From positions 1 to 11,896 of the forward strand of contig JAYEGJ010000060.1 of assembly GCA_034658975.1 (NCBI GenBank): a stretch of DNA of 11,896 bases, given 5' to 3'. The notes below the pieces were generated by a model. It saw only the letters and a program-made list of their open reading frames with translations. It was not told the origin of the DNA and did not search any database. The stretch is from SZUA-217 sp034658975. GTDB taxonomy: Bacteria; Actinomycetota; Acidimicrobiia; Spongiisociales; ZC4RG35. Below are positions 6,189 through 11,896 of this stretch, one piece after another. The position numbers were made by a program, and so were the translations under genes. Positions within the stretch are counted from its first letter, which is position 1. Each line of letters begins with the position of its first letter.

Positions 6189-6390
6189 GGTTCCCCCCCC
6201 AACGCCAAAAAGGTGACCGCTCCCACAACTTCGACTGAATGCCGACCTGTGCCGCCGGGTGTCATCGCCCGTGGCTCAGAGCCCGGCTGATATTCGTAAC
6301 ACAGTCGTAACAGGCGGGTCGTCTATCCGAAACCCGCGCCTTCTTGGGTACCTCCAACTCACCGTACAACCGCCGAACAGGGAGGAACAC
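6189..6390 (+). promoter_or_regulatory. Upstream control region of the amt-glnK-glnD operon
   Basis: A 202-bp gap after the permease. In order it holds a run of eight C (6193-6200), an 11-bp palindrome GGCTC-A-GAGCC (6273-6283), the GlnR-like direct repeat (6296-6311), a weak imperfect hairpin (6312-6319 with 6332-6341), and the amt ribosome site GGGAGGA just before 6391. No clear rho-independent terminator for the permease is seen. An open frame from a GTG at 6259 runs into amt, but it has no ribosome site and crosses the regulatory repeat, so it is read as leader DNA. Confidence 0.6.
6296..6311 (+). promoter_or_regulatory. GlnR-like nitrogen control box
   Basis: GTAAC-ACAGTC-GTAAC, a direct repeat of GTAAC with exactly 6 bases between. 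The actinobacterial GlnR a/b box is described as gTnAC-n6-GaAAC, so the first half matches fully and the second at 4 of 5. It lies 79 bases before the amt ATG. GlnR activates amtB-glnK-glnD under nitrogen limitation in Streptomyces and mycobacteria, so the context fits. No second full a/b pair is present, and glnR itself is not in the window. Confidence 0.6.
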
Positions 6391-7788
6391 ATGAAGCGGA
6401 AACTGATAGTCGGGTCGGTTCTCAGCGCCGTGCTGGTGCTGGTGCTGGCCAGTCCCGCCATGGCGCAGGAGGATCCCTCATACGCGACCCAGTTCGTGTT
6501 GGACAACCTGTGGATCTTCATGGCGGGGATCCTGGTGTTCTTCATGCAGGCGGGCTTCGCTCTTGTCGAGGCGGGTCTGACCCGTTCAAAGAACGTGTCC
6601 AACATCATGATGAAGAACCTGATGGACATGTCCGCGGGCGTTCTGGCGTTCGCGATCATCGGCTTTGGCATCGGGTTCGGTGGCGATCAGTTGCTGGGCG
6701 GATGGTTCGGATTCGACCTCGGAATCGCGGGTGTGGAGGACACGGTCGCCGACGGGCTTCTTCCCTCGACGTTCTTCTTCTTCCAGGCCGCTTTCGCCGC
6801 CACCGCCGCCACCATCGTGTCCGGCGCCATGGCCGAACGGACCAAGTTCAAGTCGTACTTCGTATACAGCTTCTTCATCACGGCGCTGATCTATCCGGTG
6901 GTCCTTCGTTGGACCTGGGGTGGCGGGTGGCTCGCCCAACTCGAGTTCCCGTTCTCAGACTTCGCCGGCTCGACGATCGTTCACGGCACCGGCGGCTGGG
7001 CGGCATTGATGGGAGCGCTGATTCTCGGGCCGAGGATTGGTCGCTACACGAAGAGCGGAAAGCCTCGTGCCATCCCCGGCCACTCCATTCCGTTCGTGGT
7101 GTTGGGTGCGCTGATCCTCTTCATCGGCTGGTTCGGGTTCAATCCGGGCTCAGAACTGGCGGCTGACGAATTCGTCATGCCTATCGCCTTGAAGACATTG
7201 CTGGCAGCGGCAGCCGGAGCGATCACCGCCATGGCCATCAACTGGACCAAGGACGGCAAGCCCGATGTCTCGATCGCAGCCAACGGCCTTCTCGCCGGCT
7301 TGGTGGCCGTCACTGCTCCCGTCGGAGCAGTGGAAACCTGGGCCGCTGTCCTGATCGGCGCTATTGGTGGTGCGATCGTCGTCTTCTCGGTCGGCTTCTT
7401 CGATCGTCTCAAGATCGACGACCCGGTAGGCGCCATTTCCGTCCACGGCGTTGTCGGCACATGGGGAACACTGTCCATCGCTCTGTTCGCAAGGTATGAC
7501 GATGCCTTCCTCGGCAGGGAGAACGCTGGGCTCTTCTACGGCGGAGGTCTCGACCAGTTCTGGACGCAGCTGATCTTTGTGGTGGTCCACTTCGTCTTCG
7601 TGACAGCGGCAGCCGGCGCGCTGTTCCTGGCCCTCAAGAAGACGATCGGTCTTCGGGTCAGTGAAGAAGAGGAGATCGCCGGCCTCGACGTTCTCGAGCA
7701 CGGCTCTCCGGGGTACGGTCACGATCCGGGTATTCCTGGTGCCGGCCCAATTGGAGGAGCTCGCACACCCGTCCCCGATCGGTCCTGA
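6391..7788 (+). CDS. amt: Ammonium transporter (Amt family)
   Basis: A 465-residue Amt/MEP/Rh channel-type transporter that moves ammonium across the inner membrane. A signal sequence (KRK, hydrophobic core, AMA-Q near residue 25) precedes 11 expected membrane helices. The family signature DFAGSTIVHGTGGWAAL begins at 190 and contains D190 and H198, matching AmtB D160 and H168. H352 in ISVHGVVGTWG matches AmtB H318, so the twin-histidine pore is intact. The C-terminal tail GLDVLEHGSPGYG (431-443) is the conserved cytoplasmic region contacted by GlnK. ATG 6391 is chosen over the upstream GTG 6259 because GGGAGGA lies about 4 bases ahead of it and the signal peptide starts there. glnK follows after 13 bases, so the two are almost certainly co-transcribed. 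The GlnR-like box upstream implies induction by nitrogen limitation. Confidence 0.97.
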   Translation: MKRKLIVGSVLSAVLVLVLASPAMAQEDPSYATQFVLDNLWIFMAGILVFFMQAGFALVEAGLTRSKNVSNIMMKNLMDMSAGVLAFAIIGFGIGFGGDQLLGGWFGFDLGIAGVEDTVADGLLPSTFFFFQAAFAATAATIVSGAMAERTKFKSYFVYSFFITALIYPVVLRWTWGGGWLAQLEFPFSDFAGSTIVHGTGGWAALMGALILGPRIGRYTKSGKPRAIPGHSIPFVVLGALILFIGWFGFNPGSELAADEFVMPIALKTLLAAAAGAITAMAINWTKDGKPDVSIAANGLLAGLVAVTAPVGAVETWAAVLIGAIGGAIVVFSVGFFDRLKIDDPVGAISVHGVVGTWGTLSIALFARYDDAFLGRENAGLFYGGGLDQFWTQLIFVVVHFVFVTAAAGALFLALKKTIGLRVSEEEEIAGLDVLEHGSPGYGHDPGIPGAGPIGGARTPVPDRS

Positions 7789-7801
7789 GGAAGGAACAAC
7801 G

Positions 7802-8143
7802 ATGCTGCAACTAGTAACAGCAGTCATCCAGCCGCACCGGCTGGAAACCGTAAAAGAAGCACTCACCGAAGCGGGTGTTGCCGGGATGACCGTCACCGAA
7901 GCGAGTGGATTCGGCCGCCAAGGCTCGCATACCGAGACCTATCGAGGCGCCGAGTATGAGGTCGACTTCATCCCCAAGGTGAAGATCGAAGTCCTCTGCA
8001 CCGATGACGATGCCGCTCGCATCACCGACACCATCGCTGCGGCGGCAGGCTCTGGAGGAATTGGTGACGGGAAGATCTGGTCGACGCCGGTATCGAGTGC
8101 GGTCCGCATCCGAACAGGAGAAAGAGGCCTCGAGGCCGTCTAG
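7802..8143 (+). CDS. glnK: Nitrogen regulatory protein PII (GlnK type)
   Basis: A 113-residue PII signal protein, a trimer that senses 2-oxoglutarate and ATP/ADP and blocks Amt when nitrogen is plentiful. PII signature 1, YRGAEY, is at residues 47-52; Y52 equals T-loop Tyr51 of E. coli GlnB, the residue modified by GlnD. GFGRQ supplies Q40, and K59 in DFIPKVK matches the 2-oxoglutarate-binding lysine. The nucleotide loop GGIGDGKIW (85-93) and R102/R104 in VRIRTGE complete the site. A serine at residue 94, just after KIW, sits where a hydrophobic residue is usual in PII signature 2. The start at 7802 has AGGAAGGA upstream. Pairing with amt favours GlnK over GlnB. In other actinobacteria this tyrosine is adenylylated, not uridylylated; which applies here is inference. 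Confidence 0.96.
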   Translation: MLQLVTAVIQPHRLETVKEALTEAGVAGMTVTEASGFGRQGSHTETYRGAEYEVDFIPKVKIEVLCTDDDAARITDTIAAAAGSGGIGDGKIWSTPVSSAVRIRTGERGLEAV

Positions 8144-8161
8144 GAGTCTCTGTGACGCGTC

Positions 8162-8186
8162 GAGGGGGTGCTCGCTTCGCCCCCTC
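8162..8186 (+). terminator. Strong hairpin between glnK and glnD, probable attenuator or partial terminator
   Basis: GAGGGGGTG (8162-8170) pairs with CGCCCCCTC (8178-8186): 9 bp including one G-U, with a 7-base loop. It begins 18 bases after the glnK stop and is followed by TTCGTGCG, with no T run, so termination is probably partial. It may instead be a processing or stability element protecting the amt-glnK message. It covers a possible GTG start at 8168, which argues for the glnD start at 8213. Confidence 0.55.
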
Positions 8187-8212
8187 TTCGTGCGTCATCG
8201 GACCCTGCGCCT

Positions 8213-10591
8213 ATGACCGCGCTGAAAGAGTTTATCGAACTGCGAGCGGGCCTTCGAGAGGCGCCCATCGGCAATGGCGGTATGGATACCTGCATCGCGC
8301 TCACCGAAACTCTCGACGCCGCGCTCGTCGAGTTGGCGGGCGACCTATCAGAAGAACCCGTATCGGTTCTCGCCACCGGGGGCTACGGACGTGGGGAACA
8401 GTGCATCTACTCAGACGTGGATGTGACCATCCTCCATGGGGGTGCCGATCTTGATGCACTGGCCAGGAGAGTCCTGTATCCGCTGTGGGACGCCGGACTC
8501 AAGGTCGGGCACGCGTTTCGCACTGTCGGTGAATCCAACGCCGCCGGGAAGGAACGCCTCGACAATCTCACCTCCCAGCTCTCGGCGCGGCTAATCGTCG
8601 GAAGCCAGGATCTGTTTGCCGAGTATGTCGAGGGTATGACCAGGACCCTGTCCGGTACACCGCTTGTTCCAGAATTGGCGAGTCTCGAAGCCGAGCGGCG
8701 CCGAATCGACCCCTATCAGGTGATGGCAGCCGACCTGAAGAAGGGTCGGGGGGCGCTACGCACTTTCCAGGGTTTCTGGTGGGATCGACGCCGCAGCGGA
8801 ATGCTCGGTCTCGAGGTGGAAGCGCCACTTGATGAGGAACGCGAGGCTTTCGACACGCTTTTGGCGATTCGGAATGGGCTTCACGCCGTGGCGGGCCGGG
8901 CGCTCGATCGCTACGCATTCGACGCTCGTGGACCTGTGGCCGAATGGATGTCGAGTGATGTCACATCGATCAGTGGTCGTCTCTGCGAAGCCTTGGCGCT
9001 GGGCGACCGACTGGCCGAACAGAGATGGCCAGGGGTGCTCGCACCTGCAGAGGAGCAGACATCGGGTCGCCGCTTCTTCGCGAAGCTGCGCCCGAAACCA
9101 GAACCGATTGTCACCGGGACTCTGGAGACGGCGGTGACGCTCATCGATCGCCCGGACCAGGCACGGATGGCAATCCACACCGACCCGGCCACCGGGCCCG
9201 GGTGGCCCGAATCCGAGAGAAACGCCTTTGTCAGCCTCATCGGCTCCGGGCAGTCGGGACGAATGGCATTCGTCAAACTCCAGGAGGCGGGGTGGGTACA
9301 GCGGGAGTTCCCCGAATGGCAACCGGTGATCGCCTTGCCTCAACTGGCTCCGTTCCATGAGCACCCCGCCGACGCCCATCTCTGGCGGACTGCCGACGAG
9401 ATGGGTGTCCTGTTGGAGGATTCCGATCCATTCAAGGCAGAGCTGATAGCTGGACTCGGAGCCGACGATGAGTTGATCCTGGCGGCCTTCCTCCACGACA
9501 TCGGCAAAGGCCGCGGCGGCGATCACTCGGTTCTGGGTGCCGAGGCTGCAGAGCAGTTTCTGACCCGGGTGGGCTTCGGTCCGATCGTCACCAGGACGGT
9601 TGCCGAATCGATACGGCACCACCTGTTGCTGATCAGAACCGCCACGCGGAAAGACATTGCCGCACCGGAGGTCATCGACGATGTCGCAGACAAGGTGGGC
9701 GATGTTCGACTTCTGCAGATGCTCTATCTGCTGACCATCGCCGACAACAAGGCGACCGGACAGCACATGTGGTCGGATTGGAAGGAAACGCTGCTCACCC
9801 AGCTCTACATGCGGACGGCGGAGAGACTGACCGGGGCATCAGCCGGCTCTCGTGCCCCCGCCGGTGAGATTGCCGGTTTGTCCGTAGGTCAATTCAGCGA
9901 AGAGGTCGTCGAGGCTCATCTGGAGAAACTCCCCGAGGACTACGTCGAGATCATGAGTTCATCAGATATCGCCTGGCACCTCGACAACGTGGAGAAATTG
10001 TCGGAGGACCACACGTCTCTGTCGATTGACCAATCAGGCCATCGTGTACTTGCCATGGGGCGCGACCGGAGAGGTTTCCTGCTGGCGGTCTGTCGGGCAT
10101 TTGCAGCTCATGGTGTTGGGATACGGGACGCCCGCATCTACACGCGGAGTGACGGCATAGCCATCGACACGTTTGATGTCCTCGATGACAGAAACGGCGA
10201 GGCAGTGACCCCTCAGGTTTGGCCGAAGGTGGCACACACTCTCGAGGAGATCGAGGCGTCCGGCCTCGACGTGACGACCACCGTGCGCCAGCGTGCTCAG
10301 GCTTACGAAACCAAGGCAACGTCGGCCGTGGCGGTGACGATCCGCCACGACCTGTCGGTCAAACACCTGGCTGTCGAAGTTCGTTCACCCGACCGAATCG
10401 GACTGCTTGCAGACCTCATTGCCGCCCTCTACTCGGAAGGTCTCGACCTCAAGTTGGCGAGGATCGACACCAGAGGCAGCGAAGCCATTGACGTTCTCTA
10501 CCTGGACCGAGCCTCTGTGCCGAAGACAGCCGGGGAATTGGATGCGCTCTGTCGCCGGCTCGAAGACAGCATCACCAGCGTCGACTCCTAG
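8213..10591 (+). CDS. glnD: PII nucleotidyltransferase/nucleotidyl-removing enzyme GlnD
   Basis: A 792-residue cytoplasmic bifunctional enzyme that modifies and demodifies the T-loop tyrosine of GlnK in response to glutamine. Domains in order: a nucleotidyltransferase with GGYGRGE (56-62) and S67-D68-V69-D70 as metal ligands; a helical GlnD/GlnE-like linker containing KKGRGALR (176-183); an HD hydrolase with H389, H428-D429 and D511; and two C-terminal ACT domains (about 607-660 with GHRVLAMGRDRRGFLLAV, and about 718-765 with LAVEVRSPDRIGLLADL). It is shorter than E. coli GlnD (890 aa) but normal for actinobacteria, where the enzyme acts as an adenylyltransferase. ATG 8213 is preferred; GTG 8168 is in frame but lies inside a hairpin stem. 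The ribosome site is weak (GGA about 10 bases ahead), which together with the hairpin suggests low expression. The stop overlaps that of the converging MFS gene. Confidence 0.96.
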   Translation: MTALKEFIELRAGLREAPIGNGGMDTCIALTETLDAALVELAGDLSEEPVSVLATGGYGRGEQCIYSDVDVTILHGGADLDALARRVLYPLWDAGLKVGHAFRTVGESNAAGKERLDNLTSQLSARLIVGSQDLFAEYVEGMTRTLSGTPLVPELASLEAERRRIDPYQVMAADLKKGRGALRTFQGFWWDRRRSGMLGLEVEAPLDEEREAFDTLLAIRNGLHAVAGRALDRYAFDARGPVAEWMSSDVTSISGRLCEALALGDRLAEQRWPGVLAPAEEQTSGRRFFAKLRPKPEPIVTGTLETAVTLIDRPDQARMAIHTDPATGPGWPESERNAFVSLIGSGQSGRMAFVKLQEAGWVQREFPEWQPVIALPQLAPFHEHPADAHLWRTADEMGVLLEDSDPFKAELIAGLGADDELILAAFLHDIGKGRGGDHSVLGAEAAEQFLTRVGFGPIVTRTVAESIRHHLLLIRTATRKDIAAPEVIDDVADKVGDVRLLQMLYLLTIADNKATGQHMWSDWKETLLTQLYMRTAERLTGASAGSRAPAGEIAGLSVGQFSEEVVEAHLEKLPEDYVEIMSSSDIAWHLDNVEKLSEDHTSLSIDQSGHRVLAMGRDRRGFLLAVCRAFAAHGVGIRDARIYTRSDGIAIDTFDVLDDRNGEAVTPQVWPKVAHTLEEIEASGLDVTTTVRQRAQAYETKATSAVAVTIRHDLSVKHLAVEVRSPDRIGLLADLIAALYSEGLDLKLARIDTRGSEAIDVLYLDRASVPKTAGELDALCRRLEDSITSVDS

Positions 10592-11775
10592 CCACTGGTC
10601 GCCTGGTCTCGCCGGTGGTCCGACTTCGGCAACCTACCGAAGAGCGCAACCAACAGAAGCAAGGCGGCAATCGAAGAGCCGGCGACCAAAGCACCTCCGG
10701 TTCCCATGAATGCAAGGGCAAGCCCGGCCAGCAATGGACCGATGGTCTGGCCGAGACGGGCCGACGCCACCCAGAGCGCCATGATCGAACCGCGGTCCGA
10801 ATCCGATGACACCTCCATGGCGAGATCCTGCAACGCGGGGATGAGGAGCCCTTCTGCTGCGCCATAGGTGATCACGGCGATGCCGGCCATGAAGACGGCG
10901 GTAGCCAATCCGAGCGTCACGAATGCGACGCCGAAGCCGACGGCGCCCATCACCGCCACGGTCCGAGTGCTGAAGACCCGTCGCATCCGGCCCAGGTTGA
11001 ACGCCACGACGGTCGACCCAACCGCAGGGAGCCCGATCATCAGCCCGCGTGCCGCTGCGTCCATTCCGAACTCCTCGGCGAGGTGCAGTGGGAAGACGGT
11101 GAGGAAGGCGCCGAAGATCAGAACGAAGATGAGGAACCCCATGGTGACGGCCGCTCTGACGCCGGGATCACGGGCAATCCGGGAAACCGCGCGAAGCTGG
11201 TCTCGAACCCGGCCCGGTGCCTCCGGCCGTCGTCCATCGAGGATGGTCCACGCCACGACAGCCATCACCACAGCGATCGTGTAGAGACCGAGGGTCACAC
11301 GCCATCCAGCCAGTTTGGTGACCGATCCTGAGATCAATGGGAAGACAGCAAGGCCGGCGGTGAGGACTGCTGCGTTGCGACCGACGATCTCTGTTCGCTC
11401 TGCCCCTGTCCAATTATCACCGATGAGAACGACGGCGAGGTTCACAAGGCCCGCCGAGCCAAAGCCCATCAGGAATCGGGCGCCGATGAGGAATCCGAAC
11501 GAGGGAGCAAATGCTGCAAGGGTTCCGGCGACGCCGAAGACAGCAAGGCAACTGGTGAGGACGATTCTCCTGCCGTAACGGTCGGCGAGGACTCCAACCA
11601 CGAGCGCCATCACGATTCCGGCCACTGATCCCGCGGCCACGAGAATGCCGGCACCGCTCGCTTCAATATCGAAGTCTTCGAGAATGTCGGGTATCGCCGG
11701 AGAGATCAGGGTGTTGTTGAGGATCCCGGTGAGGGTGACGGCGAAGATGAAGAGGAGTGGCGGCCGTCGGAGCAT
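10588..11775 (-). CDS. Major facilitator superfamily (MFS) transporter, probable efflux type
   Basis: A 395-residue integral membrane protein with 12 predicted helices and short ends, the size of drug-efflux MFS antiporters. Helix 1 leads into NNTLISPAIPDILEDF (20-35), and motif A between helices 2 and 3 is GVLADRYGRR (61-70), nearly ideal. The N-half continues with FLIGARFLMGFGSAG. A charged central loop at about 186-213 separates the halves, and the second half has a degraded motif A (GRMRRVF). The C-terminus is basic and hydrophilic (PKSDHRRDQATSG). The substrate cannot be told; multidrug-type or metabolite efflux is the usual guess. The start at 11775 is bounded by an in-frame TAG 12 bases upstream and has no Shine-Dalgarno. 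Its stop TAG overlaps the glnD stop within CTAG, so neither gene has an intergenic terminator at this end. Confidence 0.92.
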   Translation of the reverse strand: MLRRPPLLFIFAVTLTGILNNTLISPAIPDILEDFDIEASGAGILVAAGSVAGIVMALVVGVLADRYGRRIVLTSCLAVFGVAGTLAAFAPSFGFLIGARFLMGFGSAGLVNLAVVLIGDNWTGAERTEIVGRNAAVLTAGLAVFPLISGSVTKLAGWRVTLGLYTIAVVMAVVAWTILDGRRPEAPGRVRDQLRAVSRIARDPGVRAAVTMGFLIFVLIFGAFLTVFPLHLAEEFGMDAAARGLMIGLPAVGSTVVAFNLGRMRRVFSTRTVAVMGAVGFGVAFVTLGLATAVFMAGIAVITYGAAEGLLIPALQDLAMEVSSDSDRGSIMALWVASARLGQTIGPLLAGLALAFMGTGGALVAGSSIAALLLLVALFGRLPKSDHRRDQATSG

Positions 11776-11781
11776 CGGCGG

Positions 11782-11787
11782 AGGCTA
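11782..11787 (-). promoter_or_regulatory. Candidate -10 element for leaderless MFS mRNA
   Basis: TAGCCT (minus strand) fits TAnnnT and spans -12 to -7 if the A of the MFS ATG is +1. With no Shine-Dalgarno present, a leaderless transcript is plausible. The hexamer also contains the stop codon of the possible upstream gene (11785-11787), so co-transcription is the alternative. No good -35 is seen. Confidence 0.3.
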
Positions 11788-11895
11788 AAGCATCGGGCGA
11801 CGTGGTTTGTCTCGAAGATCAGCAGAATCGAGGACCGGCCGCCGCTCCTCACCCAGCAACCGCTGTTTGGCTATTCGATCGGCACCTCGGTCAAC
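11785..11895 (-). CDS. Possible C-terminal end of an upstream minus-strand gene
   Basis: The only minus-strand frame that stays open to the window edge encodes 36 residues (VDRGADRIAKQRLLGEERRP, then a short tail ending PRRPML) and stops at 11785-11787, 9 bases before the MFS start. The charged, helix-prone composition suits a protein C-terminus, and the tight spacing would suit an operon with the MFS gene. Third-position G/C is only about half, no better than a competing plus-strand frame from a GTG at 11803. The family is not recognised. Confidence 0.3.
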   Translation of the reverse strand, partial: VDRGADRIAKQRLLGEERRPVLDSADLRDKPRRPML

Positions 11896-11896
11896 G

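Noticed and set aside
6193..6200. Run of eight C after the permease stop as a phase-variation tract
   Set aside because: It is intergenic, just past a stop codon and about 190 bases from amt. Nothing links its length to any reading frame or promoter spacing.
6259..6390. N-terminal extension of amt from a GTG at 6259
   Set aside because: It would put 44 hydrophilic residues before a proper signal peptide, has no ribosome site, and covers the GlnR-like repeat. ATG 6391 has GGGAGGA.
7661..7801. Extension of glnK upstream into the amt coding region
   Set aside because: PII proteins start as MLQLVTAVI-type sequences. ATG 7802 has a good ribosome site and gives the standard length.
8168..8212. 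glnD start at GTG 8168
   Set aside because: The codon is inside the left arm of the 8162-8186 hairpin, the only purine-rich sequence abuts it, and the extra 15 residues do not look like part of the enzyme.
8152..8454. A frame starting GTG 8152 with AGGAG 5 bases upstream, overlapping glnD
   Set aside because: The ribosome-site spacing is good, but the product is Arg-rich with no motif, runs 240 bases into glnD in another frame, and begins beside the hairpin. It is probably a shadow; a short coupling ORF cannot be excluded.

Overview
The window reads as chromosomal DNA of a GC-rich actinobacterium. The evidence is strong G/C preference at third codon positions, a PPOX-fold protein of the F420/FMN split-barrel type, an amt-glnK-glnD nitrogen operon in the actinobacterial order, a GlnR-like box (GTAAC-n6-GTAAC) in front of it, and two genes whose -10-like hexamers sit where leaderless transcription would need them. 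A deep-branching class such as Acidimicrobiia is possible, but the window has no marker gene that decides it.

Layout. Positions 6-431 (+) hold a PPOX-fold oxidoreductase, which converges through a strong hairpin (446-476) on a minus-strand pair. That pair is a secreted protein built from two copies of a unit with an exact 100-residue period (496-1218) and a Thr-rich-linker lipoprotein of unknown function (1307-2566). A short divergent region leads to an aldo/keto reductase (2693-3739, +). It converges on a probable small Cys/His protein (3771-about 3956, -). The next intergenic region carries two perfect short dyads and precedes an APC-family amino acid permease with a C-terminal Usp-like cytoplasmic region (4128-6188, +). 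Then comes the nitrogen module: a regulatory region with the GlnR-like box, amt (6391-7788), glnK (7802-8143), a 9-bp hairpin, and glnD (8213-10591). glnD converges on an MFS transporter (10588-11775, -), the two sharing a palindromic CTAG so that their stop codons overlap. The last ~110 bases may hold the 3' end of another minus-strand gene.

How the genes work together. Amt takes up ammonium. GlnK, a PII protein, senses 2-oxoglutarate and ATP/ADP and gates Amt. GlnD modifies the T-loop tyrosine of GlnK and reads glutamine through its ACT domains. The hairpin between glnK and glnD probably lowers expression of the enzyme relative to its substrate. The permease just upstream is separated by about 200 nt and probably has its own promoter. 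The remaining genes look like independent units.

No rRNA, tRNA, CRISPR array, insertion sequence, integrase or attachment site was seen. Most of the window is ordinary chromosomal sequence. The points most worth checking are the GlnR-like box, the glnK-glnD hairpin, the duplicated secreted protein, the Usp-fused permease and the small Cys/His protein.
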